Source: Streptomyces nigrescens
Lineage (GTDB): Bacteria > Actinomycetota > Actinomycetes > Streptomycetales > Streptomycetaceae
NCBI GenBank assembly: GCA_024349765.1
Contig: AP026073.1
Location: forward strand, 6,696,001 to 6,760,000
DNA length: 64,000 nt
Reading direction: 5' to 3'
This document shows, in pieces, positions 25,211-34,932 of the stretch. Below the pieces are notes generated by a model. It was not told the DNA's origin, did not search any database, and saw only the letters and a program-made list of their open reading frames with translations. How positions within the stretch are numbered: the first letter of the stretch is position 1; each line of letters opens with the position of its first letter. The position numbers were made by a program, and so were the translations under genes.

Positions 25211-26695
25211 ATGAACAGGCCGCTGAGACACATAGCCGTCTTCTGCGGGGTACTGGTACTGGCTCTGCTGGTACGGGCGACCTGGGTCCAGTTCGTCCAG
25301 GGCGACGACCTGGCCAATGACCCGAACAACCGCCGCGTGAAGATCGAGGCGTTCTCCTACCCGCGCGGCAACATCATCGTGGGCGGCAAGCCGATCACCG
25401 GCTCCGTGGCGACCTCCGGCGACTTCAAGTACAAGCGGACCTACACCGACGGCCCGATGTACGCCCCGGTCACCGGCTTCGCCTCCCAGGCCCAGGGCTC
25501 CACCTTCCTCGAAGGCATCTACAACAAGCTGCTCAGCGGCAAGGACGACAAGCTCGCCCTCAAGCGGGCCCAGGCCATCCTGACCGGCGAGAAGCCGCGC
25601 GGCGGCGACGTCATCACCACCATCGACCCCAAGGCGCAGAAGGCCGCCTACAAGGGGCTGACCGAGCTGAACGCCAAGGGCGCGGTGGTCGCCCTCGACC
25701 CGCGCAACGGCCGGGTCCTCGCGCTGGCCTCCACCCCCTCGTACGACCCCTCGGTGTTCGCGGGCATCTCCAACTCCGAGAGCCGGAAGTTCAAGGCGCT
25801 GGACGCCGACAAGAACAAGCCGCTCAGCAACCGGGCGCTGCGCGAGACCTACGCCCCCGGCTCCACCTTCAAGATCGTCACCGCCGCCGCGGCCCTGGAG
25901 CACGGCGTGATCACCGACATCGACGCCCACACCGGCGCCCCCGCCCCGTACCAGCTGCCGCTCAGCACCACCAAGATCGGCAACGACGTGGCCGGTGCGC
26001 CCTGCGACAAGGCGTCCCTGAAGACCGGCATGCAGTGGTCCTGCAACAACGTCTTCCTCGACACCGCGCTGAAGGTCGGCAAGGACAAGATGCGCGAGAC
26101 CGCCGAGAAGTTCGGCTTCAACTCCGACGTCTACGACAAGGAGCTCGGCGACCTGCTGGCCACCAAGAGCCTCTACCCGGACAAGCTCGACAAGCCGCAG
26201 ACCGCGCTCACCGGCATGGGCCAGGGCAGCCTGACCAGCACTCCGATGCAGATGGCGATGGTCGCCGCGGCGATCGCCAACGACGGCAAGCTGATGACGC
26301 CGCACATCGTCGACGAGCTGCGCGGCCCCGACCTGACCACGATCCAGAAGTTCGAGCCGAAGGCGATGTCCCAGGCCGTCTCCGCCGGCACCGCGAAGAA
26401 GGTGCAGGAGATGATGGAGTACACCGTCTCGGACGGCACCGCCTCGAAGGCCGAGATCGACGGCGTGACGGTCGGCGGCAAGACCGGCACCGCCCAGCAC
26501 GGCGCGAACGTCAACGACGAGCGGCCCTACGCCTGGTTCGTCTCCTACGCCAAGCAGAGCGACGGCTCCTCCCCGGTCGCGGTCGCCGTCTTCGTCGACC
26601 CCAAGGACATGGACATCCCGCGCTCCGAGATCGCCGGCGGCAAGCTCGGCGGCCCGATCGCCAAGCAGGTCATGCAGGCCGTCCTCGGCAAGTAG
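25211..26695 (+). CDS. Class B penicillin-binding protein (PbpA-like transpeptidase)
   Basis: A 494-residue class B PBP. An N-terminal membrane anchor ([20 protein letters not shown], residues 8-27) precedes the pedestal domain with [15 protein letters not shown]. The transpeptidase motifs are S218-TFK, S277-CN and K424-TGT. It should cross-link peptidoglycan at the outer membrane face. It resembles PbpA, the partner of RodA/FtsW, but the usual pbpA-ftsW-kinase neighbours are absent, so this looks like an extra paralog. ATG 25211 follows a GGGAGTGGGAG site. It could be a low-affinity, beta-lactam-tolerant copy; sequence alone cannot show that. Confidence 0.92.
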   Translation: MNRPLRHIAVFCGVLVLALLVRATWVQFVQGDDLANDPNNRRVKIEAFSYPRGNIIVGGKPITGSVATSGDFKYKRTYTDGPMYAPVTGFASQAQGSTFLEGIYNKLLSGKDDKLALKRAQAILTGEKPRGGDVITTIDPKAQKAAYKGLTELNAKGAVVALDPRNGRVLALASTPSYDPSVFAGISNSESRKFKALDADKNKPLSNRALRETYAPGSTFKIVTAAAALEHGVITDIDAHTGAPAPYQLPLSTTKIGNDVAGAPCDKASLKTGMQWSCNNVFLDTALKVGKDKMRETAEKFGFNSDVYDKELGDLLATKSLYPDKLDKPQTALTGMGQGSLTSTPMQMAMVAAAIANDGKLMTPHIVDELRGPDLTTIQKFEPKAMSQAVSAGTAKKVQEMMEYTVSDGTASKAEIDGVTVGGKTGTAQHGANVNDERPYAWFVSYAKQSDGSSPVAVAVFVDPKDMDIPRSEIAGGKLGGPIAKQVMQAVLGK

Positions 26696-26738
26696 TCCGC
26701 CCGCCCCCGGCCCGGCCCGGCTCCGTACGATGGCGGGC

Positions 26739-27353
26739 ATGACCGAACAGCCGCTCCCCCGCCGTCTCGTCCTCGCCTCCCAGTCCCCCGCCCGGCTGGG
26801 CCTGCTGCGCCAGGCCGGGCTGGCACCCGAGGTCATCGTCAGCGGCGTCGACGAGGACGCGCTCACCGCCGACACCCCCGCCGAGCTGGCCCGGGTCCTG
26901 GCCGAGGCCAAGGCCGCCGCGGTCGCCGCCCGCCCGGAGGCGGCCGGTGCGCTGGTCGTGGGCTGCGACTCGGTCCTGGAGCTGGACGGCCGGGCGCTGG
27001 GCAAGCCGGCCGACGCCGAGGACGCCACCGCCCGCTGGAAGTCGATGCGCGGCCGGTCCGGCGTGCTGCAGACCGGCCACTGCGTCATCGACACCGCGGC
27101 GGGCGGCCGCCGGGTCTCCGCCACCGCCTCGACCACGGTCCGCTTCGGCGAGCCGACCGACGCGGAGATCGCCGCCTACGTCGCGAGCGGTGAGCCGCTC
27201 TTCGTCGCCGGCGCCTTCACCCTCGACGGCCGCTCCGCGCCCTTCATCGACGGCATCGACGGCGACCCCGGCAACGTCATCGGCCTGTCCCTGCCCCTGC
27301 TGCGCCGCCTGCTGGCCGAACTGGACGTCTGCATCACCGACTTGTGGACCTGA
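26739..27353 (+). CDS. maf: Maf-family nucleotide pyrophosphatase
   Basis: A 204-residue Maf protein with [20 protein letters not shown] at the N-terminus, the central [20 protein letters not shown] and the C-terminal [20 protein letters not shown] with [13 protein letters not shown]. Maf proteins hydrolyse non-canonical or pyrimidine nucleoside triphosphates to monophosphates and affect septation when overproduced. ATG 26739 is preferred over 26730 because a TACGAT hexamer (26726-26731) lies 7 nt upstream, predicting a leaderless message. It follows the PBP gene closely. Confidence 0.92.
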   Translation: MTEQPLPRRLVLASQSPARLGLLRQAGLAPEVIVSGVDEDALTADTPAELARVLAEAKAAAVAARPEAAGALVVGCDSVLELDGRALGKPADAEDATARWKSMRGRSGVLQTGHCVIDTAAGGRRVSATASTTVRFGEPTDAEIAAYVASGEPLFVAGAFTLDGRSAPFIDGIDGDPGNVIGLSLPLLRRLLAELDVCITDLWT

Positions 27354-27454
27354 ACCACCGGCTCGGGGCGGCCGGCGTCACGCCCGCGACCGGGACGTCT
27401 CCGGGCGCGGAAATCCCGACGCCCGGCGGCCGTCCGGCCCCCTACTCTGCCCCC

Positions 27455-28285
27455 ATGGCAACTGTCGTGGAACTGATCAGCTACCCCGTCAAGGGCTGCG
27501 CCGGTGTGCCGGTGGACGAGGTGGAACTCACCGAGGCCGGACTCGCCCATGACCGCAGCTTCCTGGTCGTCGGTGCGGACGGTGTCTTCCGCAGCCAGCG
27601 CACCGACCCCGGCCTGGCGGTGATCCGCCCGGAGGTCAGCGCCGACGGCACCCACCTCACGCTCTCCGCGCCGGGCACCGAGCCGCTGCACCACCGCATC
27701 GAGGACGGCACCGCCTCGCCCGCCAGGGCGGACGTGACCATGTTCGGCGCGCCCTACCGGGCCGTCGACCAGGGCGAGGCGGCCGCCGGGTGGCTGTCCG
27801 AGGTCCTCGGCGCGCCCAGCCGGCTCGTCCGCGTACCGCCGGAGCACGACCGGGTCACCGACGGCCTCACCCCCGGCACCTCCGGCTTCGCCGACTCCAG
27901 CGCCGTCCACGTCATGTCCCGCGCCTCCCTCGACGACCTCAACTCCCGTATCGCCGCCGCCGGCCGCGCACCGGTCCCGATGACGCGCTTCCGCCCCAAC
28001 ATCGTGGTGGACGGCTGGGACGTCCCGCAGACCGAGGACCGCGTCCGGCGGGCCACGGTCGGCGGCGGCGAGCTGGGCTTCACCAAGCTCGCCATCCGTT
28101 GCGCGGTCACCCTCGTCGACCCGGCGACCGGCACCAAGGCGGGCCCCGAGCCCCTGCGCACGCTCGCCGGCTACCGCCGGGTGCCCGAGGGCGGCGTCGC
28201 CCTGGGCGCGAAGTTCTCCGTGACGGCCACCGGAAAGCTGGCGGTCGGCGACGCATTCCAGGTCACCGCTTGGGGAACCGATTGA
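27455..28285 (+). CDS. MOSC-domain protein (mARC/YcbX-like)
   Basis: A 276-residue protein with an N-terminal MOSC beta-barrel (VVELISYPVKGCAGVPVDEV, AGLAHDRSFLVV) and a C-terminal MOSC domain (FRPNIVVDGWDVPQTEDRVR; LGFTKLAIRCAVTLVDPATG). The conserved cysteine in IRCAVT is the molybdenum ligand of mARC-type N-hydroxylated-base reductases. The C-terminal ferredoxin domain of YcbX is missing, so an outside electron donor would be needed. ATG 27455 lies 6 nt after TACTCT, a likely leaderless start. Confidence 0.88.
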   Translation: MATVVELISYPVKGCAGVPVDEVELTEAGLAHDRSFLVVGADGVFRSQRTDPGLAVIRPEVSADGTHLTLSAPGTEPLHHRIEDGTASPARADVTMFGAPYRAVDQGEAAAGWLSEVLGAPSRLVRVPPEHDRVTDGLTPGTSGFADSSAVHVMSRASLDDLNSRIAAAGRAPVPMTRFRPNIVVDGWDVPQTEDRVRRATVGGGELGFTKLAIRCAVTLVDPATGTKAGPEPLRTLAGYRRVPEGGVALGAKFSVTATGKLAVGDAFQVTAWGTD

Positions 28286-28343
28286 CCCGATAAGCCCGGT
28301 CGGCCCGACCGGGCCGGGTACGTCCACCCCAAGGAGTGCGCAG

Positions 28344-28910
28344 ATGCCCCGGATCCTGCTCGTCGCCGGTGACGCCACCGAGGACCTGGAGTTCTTCTAC
28401 CCCTACCAGCGGCTGCTGGAGGAGGGCTACGAGGTCCACGTCGCGGCCCCGTCCCGCAAGAAGCTGCGGTTCGTCGTACACGACTTCGTCGACGACTTCG
28501 ACACCTACGTCGAACGCGAGGGCCACTCCTGGCCGTCCGACGTGGCGCTGTCCGAGGTCGACCCGGCCGAGTACGCCGCGCTGGTCCTGCCCGGCGGCCG
28601 GGCCCCCGAATACCTCCGCAACGACACCGACTACCGCCGCGTCGTCACCCACTTCTTCGACGCCGACAAGCCCGTCGCCCACATCTGCCACGCGGCCATC
28701 ACCCTGGCCCCCCTCGGCGTCCTCAAGGACCGCCGCACCGCCGCCTACCCCGCCTGCGCCCCCGACGTGGCCCTCGGCGGCGGCACCTTCGTCGACGCCT
28801 CCGCAGTCGTCGACGGCAAGATCGTCTCCGCCCGCGCCTGGAACGACCACCCGGAGTGGATGCGCGCCTTCATGGAGGTCCTGCGGGAGCACGCGCCGGT
28901 GAAGGGGTAA
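28344..28910 (+). CDS. DJ-1/PfpI-family protein
   Basis: A 188-residue class I glutamine-amidotransferase-like protein. The nucleophile elbow is VAHICHAAITLAPLG (Cys about residue 116), with the acid in GDATEDLEFFYP (about residue 14) and VLPGGRAPEYLRND. It is longer near residues 40-65 than PfpI. Members act as deglycases, isonitrile hydratases or chaperones; the subclass cannot be fixed. An AAGGAG site precedes ATG 28344. It lies in line with the MOSC gene. Confidence 0.88.
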   Translation: MPRILLVAGDATEDLEFFYPYQRLLEEGYEVHVAAPSRKKLRFVVHDFVDDFDTYVEREGHSWPSDVALSEVDPAEYAALVLPGGRAPEYLRNDTDYRRVVTHFFDADKPVAHICHAAITLAPLGVLKDRRTAAYPACAPDVALGGGTFVDASAVVDGKIVSARAWNDHPEWMRAFMEVLREHAPVKG

Positions 28911-28917
28911 CAAGCCG

Positions 28918-28951
28918 CGGGCTCCGGGGCGTCGGAGCGCTCCGGAGCCCG
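28918..28951. terminator. Convergent hairpin terminator
   Basis: CGGGCTCCGG (28918-28927) pairs with CCGGAGCCCG (28942-28951). It lies between the DJ-1 gene and the convergent SH3-protein gene. Confidence 0.6.
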
Positions 28952-29037
28952 GTCCACCGGCTGCCACGTCAGACCGGGAGGGGCCGGTGAGGCAGCGGGC
29001 AACAGCTACTCATGGCGCGCCGTCGGCACCACGAGCG

Positions 29038-29397
29038 TTACCAGCCCGGGGCCTTCCGGCACGTGCGGACGACCCACCCCGCAATATTGGTGCCGTCCTT
29101 CGCCACACGCAGCCACACGTTTCCTCGTTCCCCACAAGCCTTGTACTTCCCGTGGATCGCACCTTCGTAGATGGTGACTTTCACGCCCTTGCCGAGAACC
29201 GCCAGGGCAGTGGAACGAGACGACGGCTCCTTTCGCACCGTCACCGCCTCCAGAGTCCTTCCCCAACCCGTCGACGCGGCGTGAGCACTGCGCGCGGCCG
29301 TCTGCGTAAGAGCGCTCGCCGTCGCGATTCCGCTGGTCAAGGTGGTGCCGGTCAGTGCCAAAGCGACCGCGGCAACTCTCACACGTGTCTTCGTCAT
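29038..29397 (-). CDS. Secreted bacterial SH3-domain protein
   Basis: A 119-residue protein with an N-terminal signal peptide (VRVAAVALALTGTTLTSGIA, likely cut after ATASA or HAA). The rest is one SH3b-like domain: LEAVTVRKEPSSRSTALAVL, GKGVKVTIYEGAI, NVWLRVAKDGTNIAGWVVRT and a final Cys. The two cysteines (KACGE, RTCRK) may form a disulfide. SH3b domains bind peptidoglycan peptides. It lies just downstream of the kinase gene, same strand, and like that gene's 3' end it has lower GC than its surroundings. Confidence 0.82.
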   Translation of the reverse strand: MTKTRVRVAAVALALTGTTLTSGIATASALTQTAARSAHAASTGWGRTLEAVTVRKEPSSRSTALAVLGKGVKVTIYEGAIHGKYKACGERGNVWLRVAKDGTNIAGWVVRTCRKAPGW

Positions 29398-29462
29398 GCT
29401 TCCCCCTTATGGATAACTTGCCGAATCCCGCAGCTCAGCGGTTCCAGAAAGGCGGACCGACC

Positions 29463-31580
29463 TCAGAACACCGGTAGGGCATACAGCAATGTGCCGTTCA
29501 TGATGAAGACCCGGTTACCGTCGGCCACCAACCAGCGGCGGTCCGCCTTGGGCAGTTTGAAAGACCAGACGGGATAGCCGCTCCGCTGGTCCACCGCATT
29601 GACCTGGTTCCAGATGTCCTCATCGATGAACCAGACACCCTTCCCCTGAACGAGTACCGGGCGGCTGAGGTCTGCCGTTCCACGGCATTCCATGATCTTA
29701 CTTCCGTCACTGCGCTTGATCTTGCGGGCCCAGTTTCCATGCGTCGCGTAGAGCAGATCGCCGCCGTACGGGGTAGCAGGCCCCCAGTCCTGGTGTTTGT
29801 GCCATGCCGCGTCCCGCGCCTCAACCTTCCACAGCTCCTTGCCGTCGGCCAGTCTCCGGGCCGTGAGGGTGCTGCCGTTGAGGTAGACCGTCGAGCCATG
29901 AACCGCCGGCCGGATCAAACCGTCCCACTGCTTACGCAGTTCCCAGACCTGGCGCCCATCAGAGGTGGCGAAAGCCAGTACGTCCCCCTTGTCGGTGGAG
30001 ACGACCAGCCGGCCTTCGGCGGCGACACCCGGCGGGGTAATAGCGCCCCGGAATGCGCTGGTGAGCCGCACCGTCCAGCGGATCCTCGCGTCCGAGCGGT
30101 CGATGGCGCGGAGTCGGTGGTCCTTGGTGACGAGGTAGACGGACTCGTCGTCCGCGGCGAGGAGTTGGTCGGCGTCGGCGTCGGCGGTCCAGCGGGGTTC
30201 GCCCGTGGAGGCGACGTAGGTGCGCAGCGTCCCCTTGGTGTCCACCGCGGCGATCAGGCGGTCGGAGAGGGAGAGGTAGCGGCCCTGGCCCCGGATGCCC
30301 TTCGCGGCCCAACGGCGTTTGCCGTCCACGACGTTGTACGCCGCGATGCCGCCGCCGGCCGCCCCGACGACGATGACGTCCCGCACGGGCAGCGGCGCCG
30401 GGGTGTCCTCGGCGAGCACGTCGATCGGGCCCCACAGCGGCTTCGGCGAGCCGCCGACGAGGTAGTCGCCGTCGTCGGCGTTGAGGACGTGCGCCATGGG
30501 CGTCTTGACGGCCGGCGGGAAGGCGAAGAGGTCGGGCTTCTCGCGGGGCGGGGTCTCGGTACGCGGCCAGAGCGCCGCGGCCGCGCCGCCGGCCCCCGCG
30601 AGGACGACCCCGCCGACGGCCAGACCGGTGAGCAGCCGGCGCCGCGTCACCACCGGCGACGGCGCACCGGGGGCGCCGGGGGTGAGCGCCACGGCCACGG
30701 TGGTCAGGTCGTGGATCCTGGTTTCCCGCTCCTTGATGGCGTCCGCCACCTTGCCGCGCCGCCAGGCCCGTTCGGCCCCCTTGGGCGGTGCGAGGGCCGC
30801 GGCGATCTGTGCCGGGGTGGGCCGGGCGGCCGGGTCCTTGGCGAGGAGGGGGAGGATCAGCGGACGCAGGGGCTCCGGGACGCCGGCGAGGTCGGGTTCG
30901 TCGTGGACGACCTTGTACTGGAGCGCGGCGATGTGGCTGGCGTCGAAGGCCCGCCGCCCGCCGGCCGCGTGGACGAGGACCGCGCCGAGGGAGAAGACGT
31001 CGGCGGGCGGTGCCACCCGGCGGCCCAGCACCTGTTCGGGCGCGCCGTAGCCGGGGGTGACCGGGACCTGGCCGGTGGAGGTGAGGGTGAGGCCGTGCTC
31101 CGGGCGGGCGATGCCGAAGTCGATGACGCGCGGGCCGGCCGAGGTCAGGACGATGTTCGGGGGCTTGAGGTCGCGGTGGATCAGGCCCGCGGCGTGGATG
31201 TCCGTCAGGGTCCGGGCGATCGACGCGGCGAGGGCGCGGACGGCCGGTTCGTCGAACGGGCCGTACGCCTCGACGGCCTCGTCGAGGGTCGGCCCGGCGA
31301 GGAACTCGGTGGCGATCCACGGCCGGCCGCCCTCGGTCTGCGCGCCGAGCACCCGCGCCACGCCCCCGCTCGTCACGGCCTGCGCCGCCTGCGCCTCGCG
31401 GACGAAGCGCTGGACGAGGTTGGTCTCGTGGGTGAGTTCGGGCCGGAGCACCTTGACCGCGGCGACGGTCCCGGCGCCGTCCTGGCCGACGTAGACCTTG
31501 CCCATGCCGCCTTCGCCGAGCACGCCGAGCAGGCGGTACGGGCCGAGCCGGAGGGGGTCGCCGGTGCCGAGGGGGTTCAT
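29463..31580 (-). CDS. Membrane Ser/Thr protein kinase with PQQ-like beta-propeller sensor
   Basis: A 705-residue PknB-type kinase. The glycine loop is LGEGGMGKVYVG, the ATP lysine is Lys43 (AAVKVLRP), the catalytic loop IHRDLKPPN and the metal loop IDFGIARPE are intact, and the activation segment ends YGAPEQVLG. A single transmembrane helix near residue 325 (LLTGLAVGGVVLAGAGGAAA) leads to an outside PQQ-type propeller with repeated GKRRWAAKG, GEPRWTADA, ARIRWTVRL and DGKELWKVE blades. The last about 600 bp (29463 to about 30050) are visibly less GC-rich than the rest. It is the last kinase gene of a four-gene minus-strand cluster. Confidence 0.92.
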   Translation of the reverse strand: MNPLGTGDPLRLGPYRLLGVLGEGGMGKVYVGQDGAGTVAAVKVLRPELTHETNLVQRFVREAQAAQAVTSGGVARVLGAQTEGGRPWIATEFLAGPTLDEAVEAYGPFDEPAVRALAASIARTLTDIHAAGLIHRDLKPPNIVLTSAGPRVIDFGIARPEHGLTLTSTGQVPVTPGYGAPEQVLGRRVAPPADVFSLGAVLVHAAGGRRAFDASHIAALQYKVVHDEPDLAGVPEPLRPLILPLLAKDPAARPTPAQIAAALAPPKGAERAWRRGKVADAIKERETRIHDLTTVAVALTPGAPGAPSPVVTRRRLLTGLAVGGVVLAGAGGAAAALWPRTETPPREKPDLFAFPPAVKTPMAHVLNADDGDYLVGGSPKPLWGPIDVLAEDTPAPLPVRDVIVVGAAGGGIAAYNVVDGKRRWAAKGIRGQGRYLSLSDRLIAAVDTKGTLRTYVASTGEPRWTADADADQLLAADDESVYLVTKDHRLRAIDRSDARIRWTVRLTSAFRGAITPPGVAAEGRLVVSTDKGDVLAFATSDGRQVWELRKQWDGLIRPAVHGSTVYLNGSTLTARRLADGKELWKVEARDAAWHKHQDWGPATPYGGDLLYATHGNWARKIKRSDGSKIMECRGTADLSRPVLVQGKGVWFIDEDIWNQVNAVDQRSGYPVWSFKLPKADRRWLVADGNRVFIMNGTLLYALPVF

Positions 31581-31620
31581 GGGCAGGAAGCTTTCTGCGG
31601 TCGGTGGTCCGGGGCGGGGG

Positions 31621-33846
31621 TCACTGGAGGGGGAAGGCGGCGAGGAAGTGCTTCCCGGACGCGAGGATCACCTTGCCGCGTTCCTGGGCGGTGAAGCGGT
31701 CGCCGTTGGCCTTGTAGAGGCGGGCGGTGGTGCGCGTGGCGCGGTCGATCGCCCGGAGCGCGCCCTCGTCCGCGTGGTACGTGTACGCGCAGCGGCTGCC
31801 GATGACGGGGCGGGAGGTGAGGGACGCCCGCGCGCCGTCGCCGCCCTTCTCCGCCCAGCGCGGCTTCCCGCTGCGGGCGTCGGTCCCGACCAGGCCGCGG
31901 CCCTGCTGCACCGCGTACACCACACCGTCCTTCAGCAGCGGCACGCCGTGGACCGTGCCGGCGGGCGCCGCCCACGTCTGCCGGCCGTCGCTCAGCCGCA
32001 GTGCCCGCAGTCGTCCGCTGCCGAGGTAGAGGTGGCCGCCGTCGGCCGTGAGCGGCTGGCGGGCGGCGGCCGGCTCGATGCCGTCCCACGGCCGGTCCCA
32101 GTCGACCTTGCCGGTACGGGTGTCCCGGACGACGATCCGGACCGTGCCGTCGTTCCGCTCCTGCAGGAGCAGCAGCCGGTCGCCCACGACCGTGGCGGCG
32201 AGGAAGTGGTTCCGGTCCGACTTCTGCGACCGGAACGCGAGCCGCTCGGTCCACCGGCGGCTTCCCGTGGCGAGATCCACGGCGGTCACCGCCCACGGGT
32301 TCTGGCGCAGGTACTCCTTGACCTTGCCGAGCGAGATCGCCAGGTAGGCGGTGCCGCCGGCGACGGCCAGCAACTGGCTGTCGATACCGCCGAATTGGGG
32401 GTCCGTCACCTCGGCGAGGTGCTTGCCGGCCTTGCCGGTGGTGAGGTCGACCCGGGAGAGGTACCGCGAGACGGTGCTCGGGAAGGCGCTGCCGTGCTCG
32501 TAGTGCGCGACCCGCACGTTCTGGTAGACGTTCCTGCCGTCCGAGGCGACCTGCCAGGTGCCGTCGATGTCGGCCGTCCACGTCACCGCGCCCGACGCGG
32601 GATCGATGCGGTACAGCTGCGTGGGGGCGAGCAGGACGGCCGCGTCACCCGGCATGAAGGGGGCCGCGGGCGATTCCTCGTCCTCCGTGCCGCCGGTCTG
32701 GATCTGCCACAGCGAGTCCAGCTTCTTCTTCTTGAGCGCACTCACGCTCGGGCCCGGCTTCGGCTTCTCGTACGGGCCCGTCGGCCCCGGTGCCGGCCCG
32801 CCGCCGCTCAGCCATGCCCACACCCCGGCTCCGGCACCCGCCACGCCGAGCACCGAGCCCGCGCCCGCCATCAGCAGCCCCCGGCGGGAGGGGCCGGACG
32901 GGGCGGGCACCTCGGCGGACGGGACGGTCGCCGGCTGGTCGGGCGGGGCGGGCAGCCGCTGCGGGACGACCTGCCAGACCTCGTTCGCCCGCCGGCCGAT
33001 CTCGGCGAGGACGGGGTCGGGCAGCCGGTCGGCGAAGTCGCCTGTTCCGTCCTGGAGTTGGGTGGCGAGCCACTCCGTGTCGGGGCGGTCGGCGGGGTCC
33101 TTGGCCAGGCAGCGGGCGAGGACGCCGGCCAGGGCGGCGGGGACGCCGGTGAGGTCCGGTTCGGCGTAGCGGACGCGGTAGAGGAGGTCGGCGGGCCGGC
33201 CGTCGCCGAACGGGCCGCGGCCGGTGGCGGCGAAGACCAGGACGCCGGCGAGCGCGAAGACGTCGCCGGCCGGCGTGTGCTCCTGGCCGGTGGCCTGCTC
33301 CGGTGACATGAACGCCGGGGTGCCGACCGCGGCGCCCGTGTGGGTCAGCCGGTCGTCGCCGAGGGCCCGGGCGATGCCGAAGTCGATGACCTTCGGGCCG
33401 TACGCGGTGACCATGATGTTCGACGGCTTGAGGTCGCGGTGCACGACGTCGGAGCGGTGCAGCTGGCCGAGCGCCCCGCACAGCGCCGCCCCGAGGGCGC
33501 GGACCGTCGTCTCGGGCAGCGGGCCGGCCAGCGCCACCGCCTCGTCGAGCGGCGGGCCGATCACGTACTCGGTGGCCATCCAGGGGGTTTCGGCGAGCGG
33601 ATCGGCGTCGACGACCTGTGCGCCGTGGCGGCCGCCGATGACCCGGGCGGCGTCCGACTCCAGCCGGAAGCGGGTGCGGAACTCGGTCTGCGTGGCGATC
33701 CGGGCGTGCATCGTCTTGAGCGCCAGGGTCCGGCCGCCCGGGGAACGCCCCAGGTAGACGGTGCCCATCCCGCCGCTGCCGAGCCGGGCGATGAGGCGGT
33801 ACGGGCCGAGGGCGGCCGGGTCGTCATGGGTGAGCGGCGAAGGCAT
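31621..33846 (-). CDS. Membrane Ser/Thr protein kinase with PQQ-like beta-propeller sensor (second copy)
   Basis: A 741-residue paralog of the next kinase. LGSGGMGTVYLG, Lys44 (LALKTMHA), VHRDLKPSN, IDFGIARAL and the segment FMSPEQATG are intact, so it should be active. The transmembrane helix is RRGLLMAGAGSVLGVAGAGA near residue 365, followed by a proline linker and propeller blades (SGAVTWTADI, GSRRWTERLAF, GKVDWDRPWD, SGKPRWAEKG). ATG 33846 (MPSPLTHDDP) is chosen because homology starts there; the open frame runs on upstream through the neighbouring gene. Its start is 7 nt after the pseudokinase stop, so the two are almost surely co-translated. Confidence 0.92.
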   Translation of the reverse strand: MPSPLTHDDPAALGPYRLIARLGSGGMGTVYLGRSPGGRTLALKTMHARIATQTEFRTRFRLESDAARVIGGRHGAQVVDADPLAETPWMATEYVIGPPLDEAVALAGPLPETTVRALGAALCGALGQLHRSDVVHRDLKPSNIMVTAYGPKVIDFGIARALGDDRLTHTGAAVGTPAFMSPEQATGQEHTPAGDVFALAGVLVFAATGRGPFGDGRPADLLYRVRYAEPDLTGVPAALAGVLARCLAKDPADRPDTEWLATQLQDGTGDFADRLPDPVLAEIGRRANEVWQVVPQRLPAPPDQPATVPSAEVPAPSGPSRRGLLMAGAGSVLGVAGAGAGVWAWLSGGGPAPGPTGPYEKPKPGPSVSALKKKKLDSLWQIQTGGTEDEESPAAPFMPGDAAVLLAPTQLYRIDPASGAVTWTADIDGTWQVASDGRNVYQNVRVAHYEHGSAFPSTVSRYLSRVDLTTGKAGKHLAEVTDPQFGGIDSQLLAVAGGTAYLAISLGKVKEYLRQNPWAVTAVDLATGSRRWTERLAFRSQKSDRNHFLAATVVGDRLLLLQERNDGTVRIVVRDTRTGKVDWDRPWDGIEPAAARQPLTADGGHLYLGSGRLRALRLSDGRQTWAAPAGTVHGVPLLKDGVVYAVQQGRGLVGTDARSGKPRWAEKGGDGARASLTSRPVIGSRCAYTYHADEGALRAIDRATRTTARLYKANGDRFTAQERGKVILASGKHFLAAFPLQ

Positions 33847-33853
33847 GGCGGCG

Positions 33854-34852
33854 TCAGTCCTGGGGGGCGGCGGGCGGGACCGGGGCGTTCGTGGCGAGCA
33901 GTTCGGCCGACTGGCGGGCGAGCGCGGCGATGATCCGGCCGGGCAGCCAGCCCGGGCCGAGCGCGGCGGCGGCCCGCCCGGCCGGGTCACCGTGGGCGTC
34001 GGGCCCGAGCGCGGGCCGGCCCTGGTCCGCCGGGCCGCCGGGAGCCGGCTCCGCCGTACGGGGCACGAGCGCGTCCAGCAGCTCGGCGGGGCGCGGCCGG
34101 GCCGCCGGGTCGCGGGCCAGGCAGGCGGTGAGGACCGAACGCAGGGCGGCCGGTAGTTCCTCCCGTTCCGGCACGGTATGGCCGGTGGCGGCGTACGCGA
34201 GCGTCGCGCCGAGGGCGTAGACGTCGCCCATCGGCTGCGGGGACCCGCCGTCGGCCTGTTCGGGCGGCAGGCTGCCGGACTCCAGCCCGGGCAGCCCGGA
34301 GCGCGCGGCACCGTCCGGGGCGGCGGCCCGTACCGCGCCGAAGCAGGTGAGCCGGGGCCCGTCCGCCGCCAGCAGCACCGCCCCGGGCGACACCCCGGCA
34401 TGCGCGAGGCCCTGCCCGTGGCCGATGACCAGGGTTTCCACCAGGGCCGCGCCGAGCGCCCGTACGGTGCGCTCGGGCAGCGGCCCGCCGTGTACGGCGA
34501 GCGCACCGGGCAGCGGGATCACGGGGACGTACGGGCGGGCGTGCCAGGGGGCCCCGCCGGGCGCGGCGACCTCGGCGGCCGGCGCGGACCAGGGTCCGAG
34601 GAGATAGCGCGAGGCCTCCGCCTCGGCGAGGAAACGCGCCGGGTCGGCCCCCGGCAGCGGCACGCCGACGAGGACCGTACGGTCGCCGTCCGCGCTCCGC
34701 CCGATGAACCGGCGTTCGGGGACGGGAAGGCCGCGCGTCTCGTCGTCCAGCCGGCGGAGCACCGCGTACGGGCCGATCCGCCCGCCGCGCACCTCTCCCC
34801 CGGCACCCGCAACCGGCGCCTGCATCCGCGCACCATCCCCCGTCGACGACAC
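33854..34852 (-). CDS. Pseudokinase related to the adjacent Ser/Thr kinases
   Basis: A 332-residue protein with the kinase C-lobe layout (PERTVRALGAALVETLVIGH, GLPGLESGSLPPEQADGGSP, GDVYALGATLAYAATGHT, ACLARDPAARPRPAELLDAL) but no catalytic residues. The glycine loop is gone, the VAIK lysine is replaced (TVLVGVP), HRDLKPSN reads HAGVSPGAV, and DFG reads CFG. It has no membrane helix. It probably acts as a scaffold or allosteric partner of the kinase at 31621, to which it is coupled. GTG 34852 is used; ATG 34825 is an alternative. The losses are clean and the frame is intact, so this is not a decaying pseudogene. Confidence 0.85.
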   Translation of the reverse strand: MSSTGDGARMQAPVAGAGGEVRGGRIGPYAVLRRLDDETRGLPVPERRFIGRSADGDRTVLVGVPLPGADPARFLAEAEASRYLLGPWSAPAAEVAAPGGAPWHARPYVPVIPLPGALAVHGGPLPERTVRALGAALVETLVIGHGQGLAHAGVSPGAVLLAADGPRLTCFGAVRAAAPDGAARSGLPGLESGSLPPEQADGGSPQPMGDVYALGATLAYAATGHTVPEREELPAALRSVLTACLARDPAARPRPAELLDALVPRTAEPAPGGPADQGRPALGPDAHGDPAGRAAAALGPGWLPGRIIAALARQSAELLATNAPVPPAAPQD

Positions 34853-34932
34853 CGCCCGGAGAGCCTACCCGGGCGTGTCGCGGCGCCCGGCGGCGCGTCG
34901 ACGGGCGCCCGGGCGGCGGCAGTTCGCGGGAC

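Noticed and set aside
33854-34852. Decayed kinase pseudogene
   Set aside because: Despite the loss of all catalytic motifs the frame is intact, codon bias is normal and it is coupled to its neighbour, so a pseudokinase protein is the better call.
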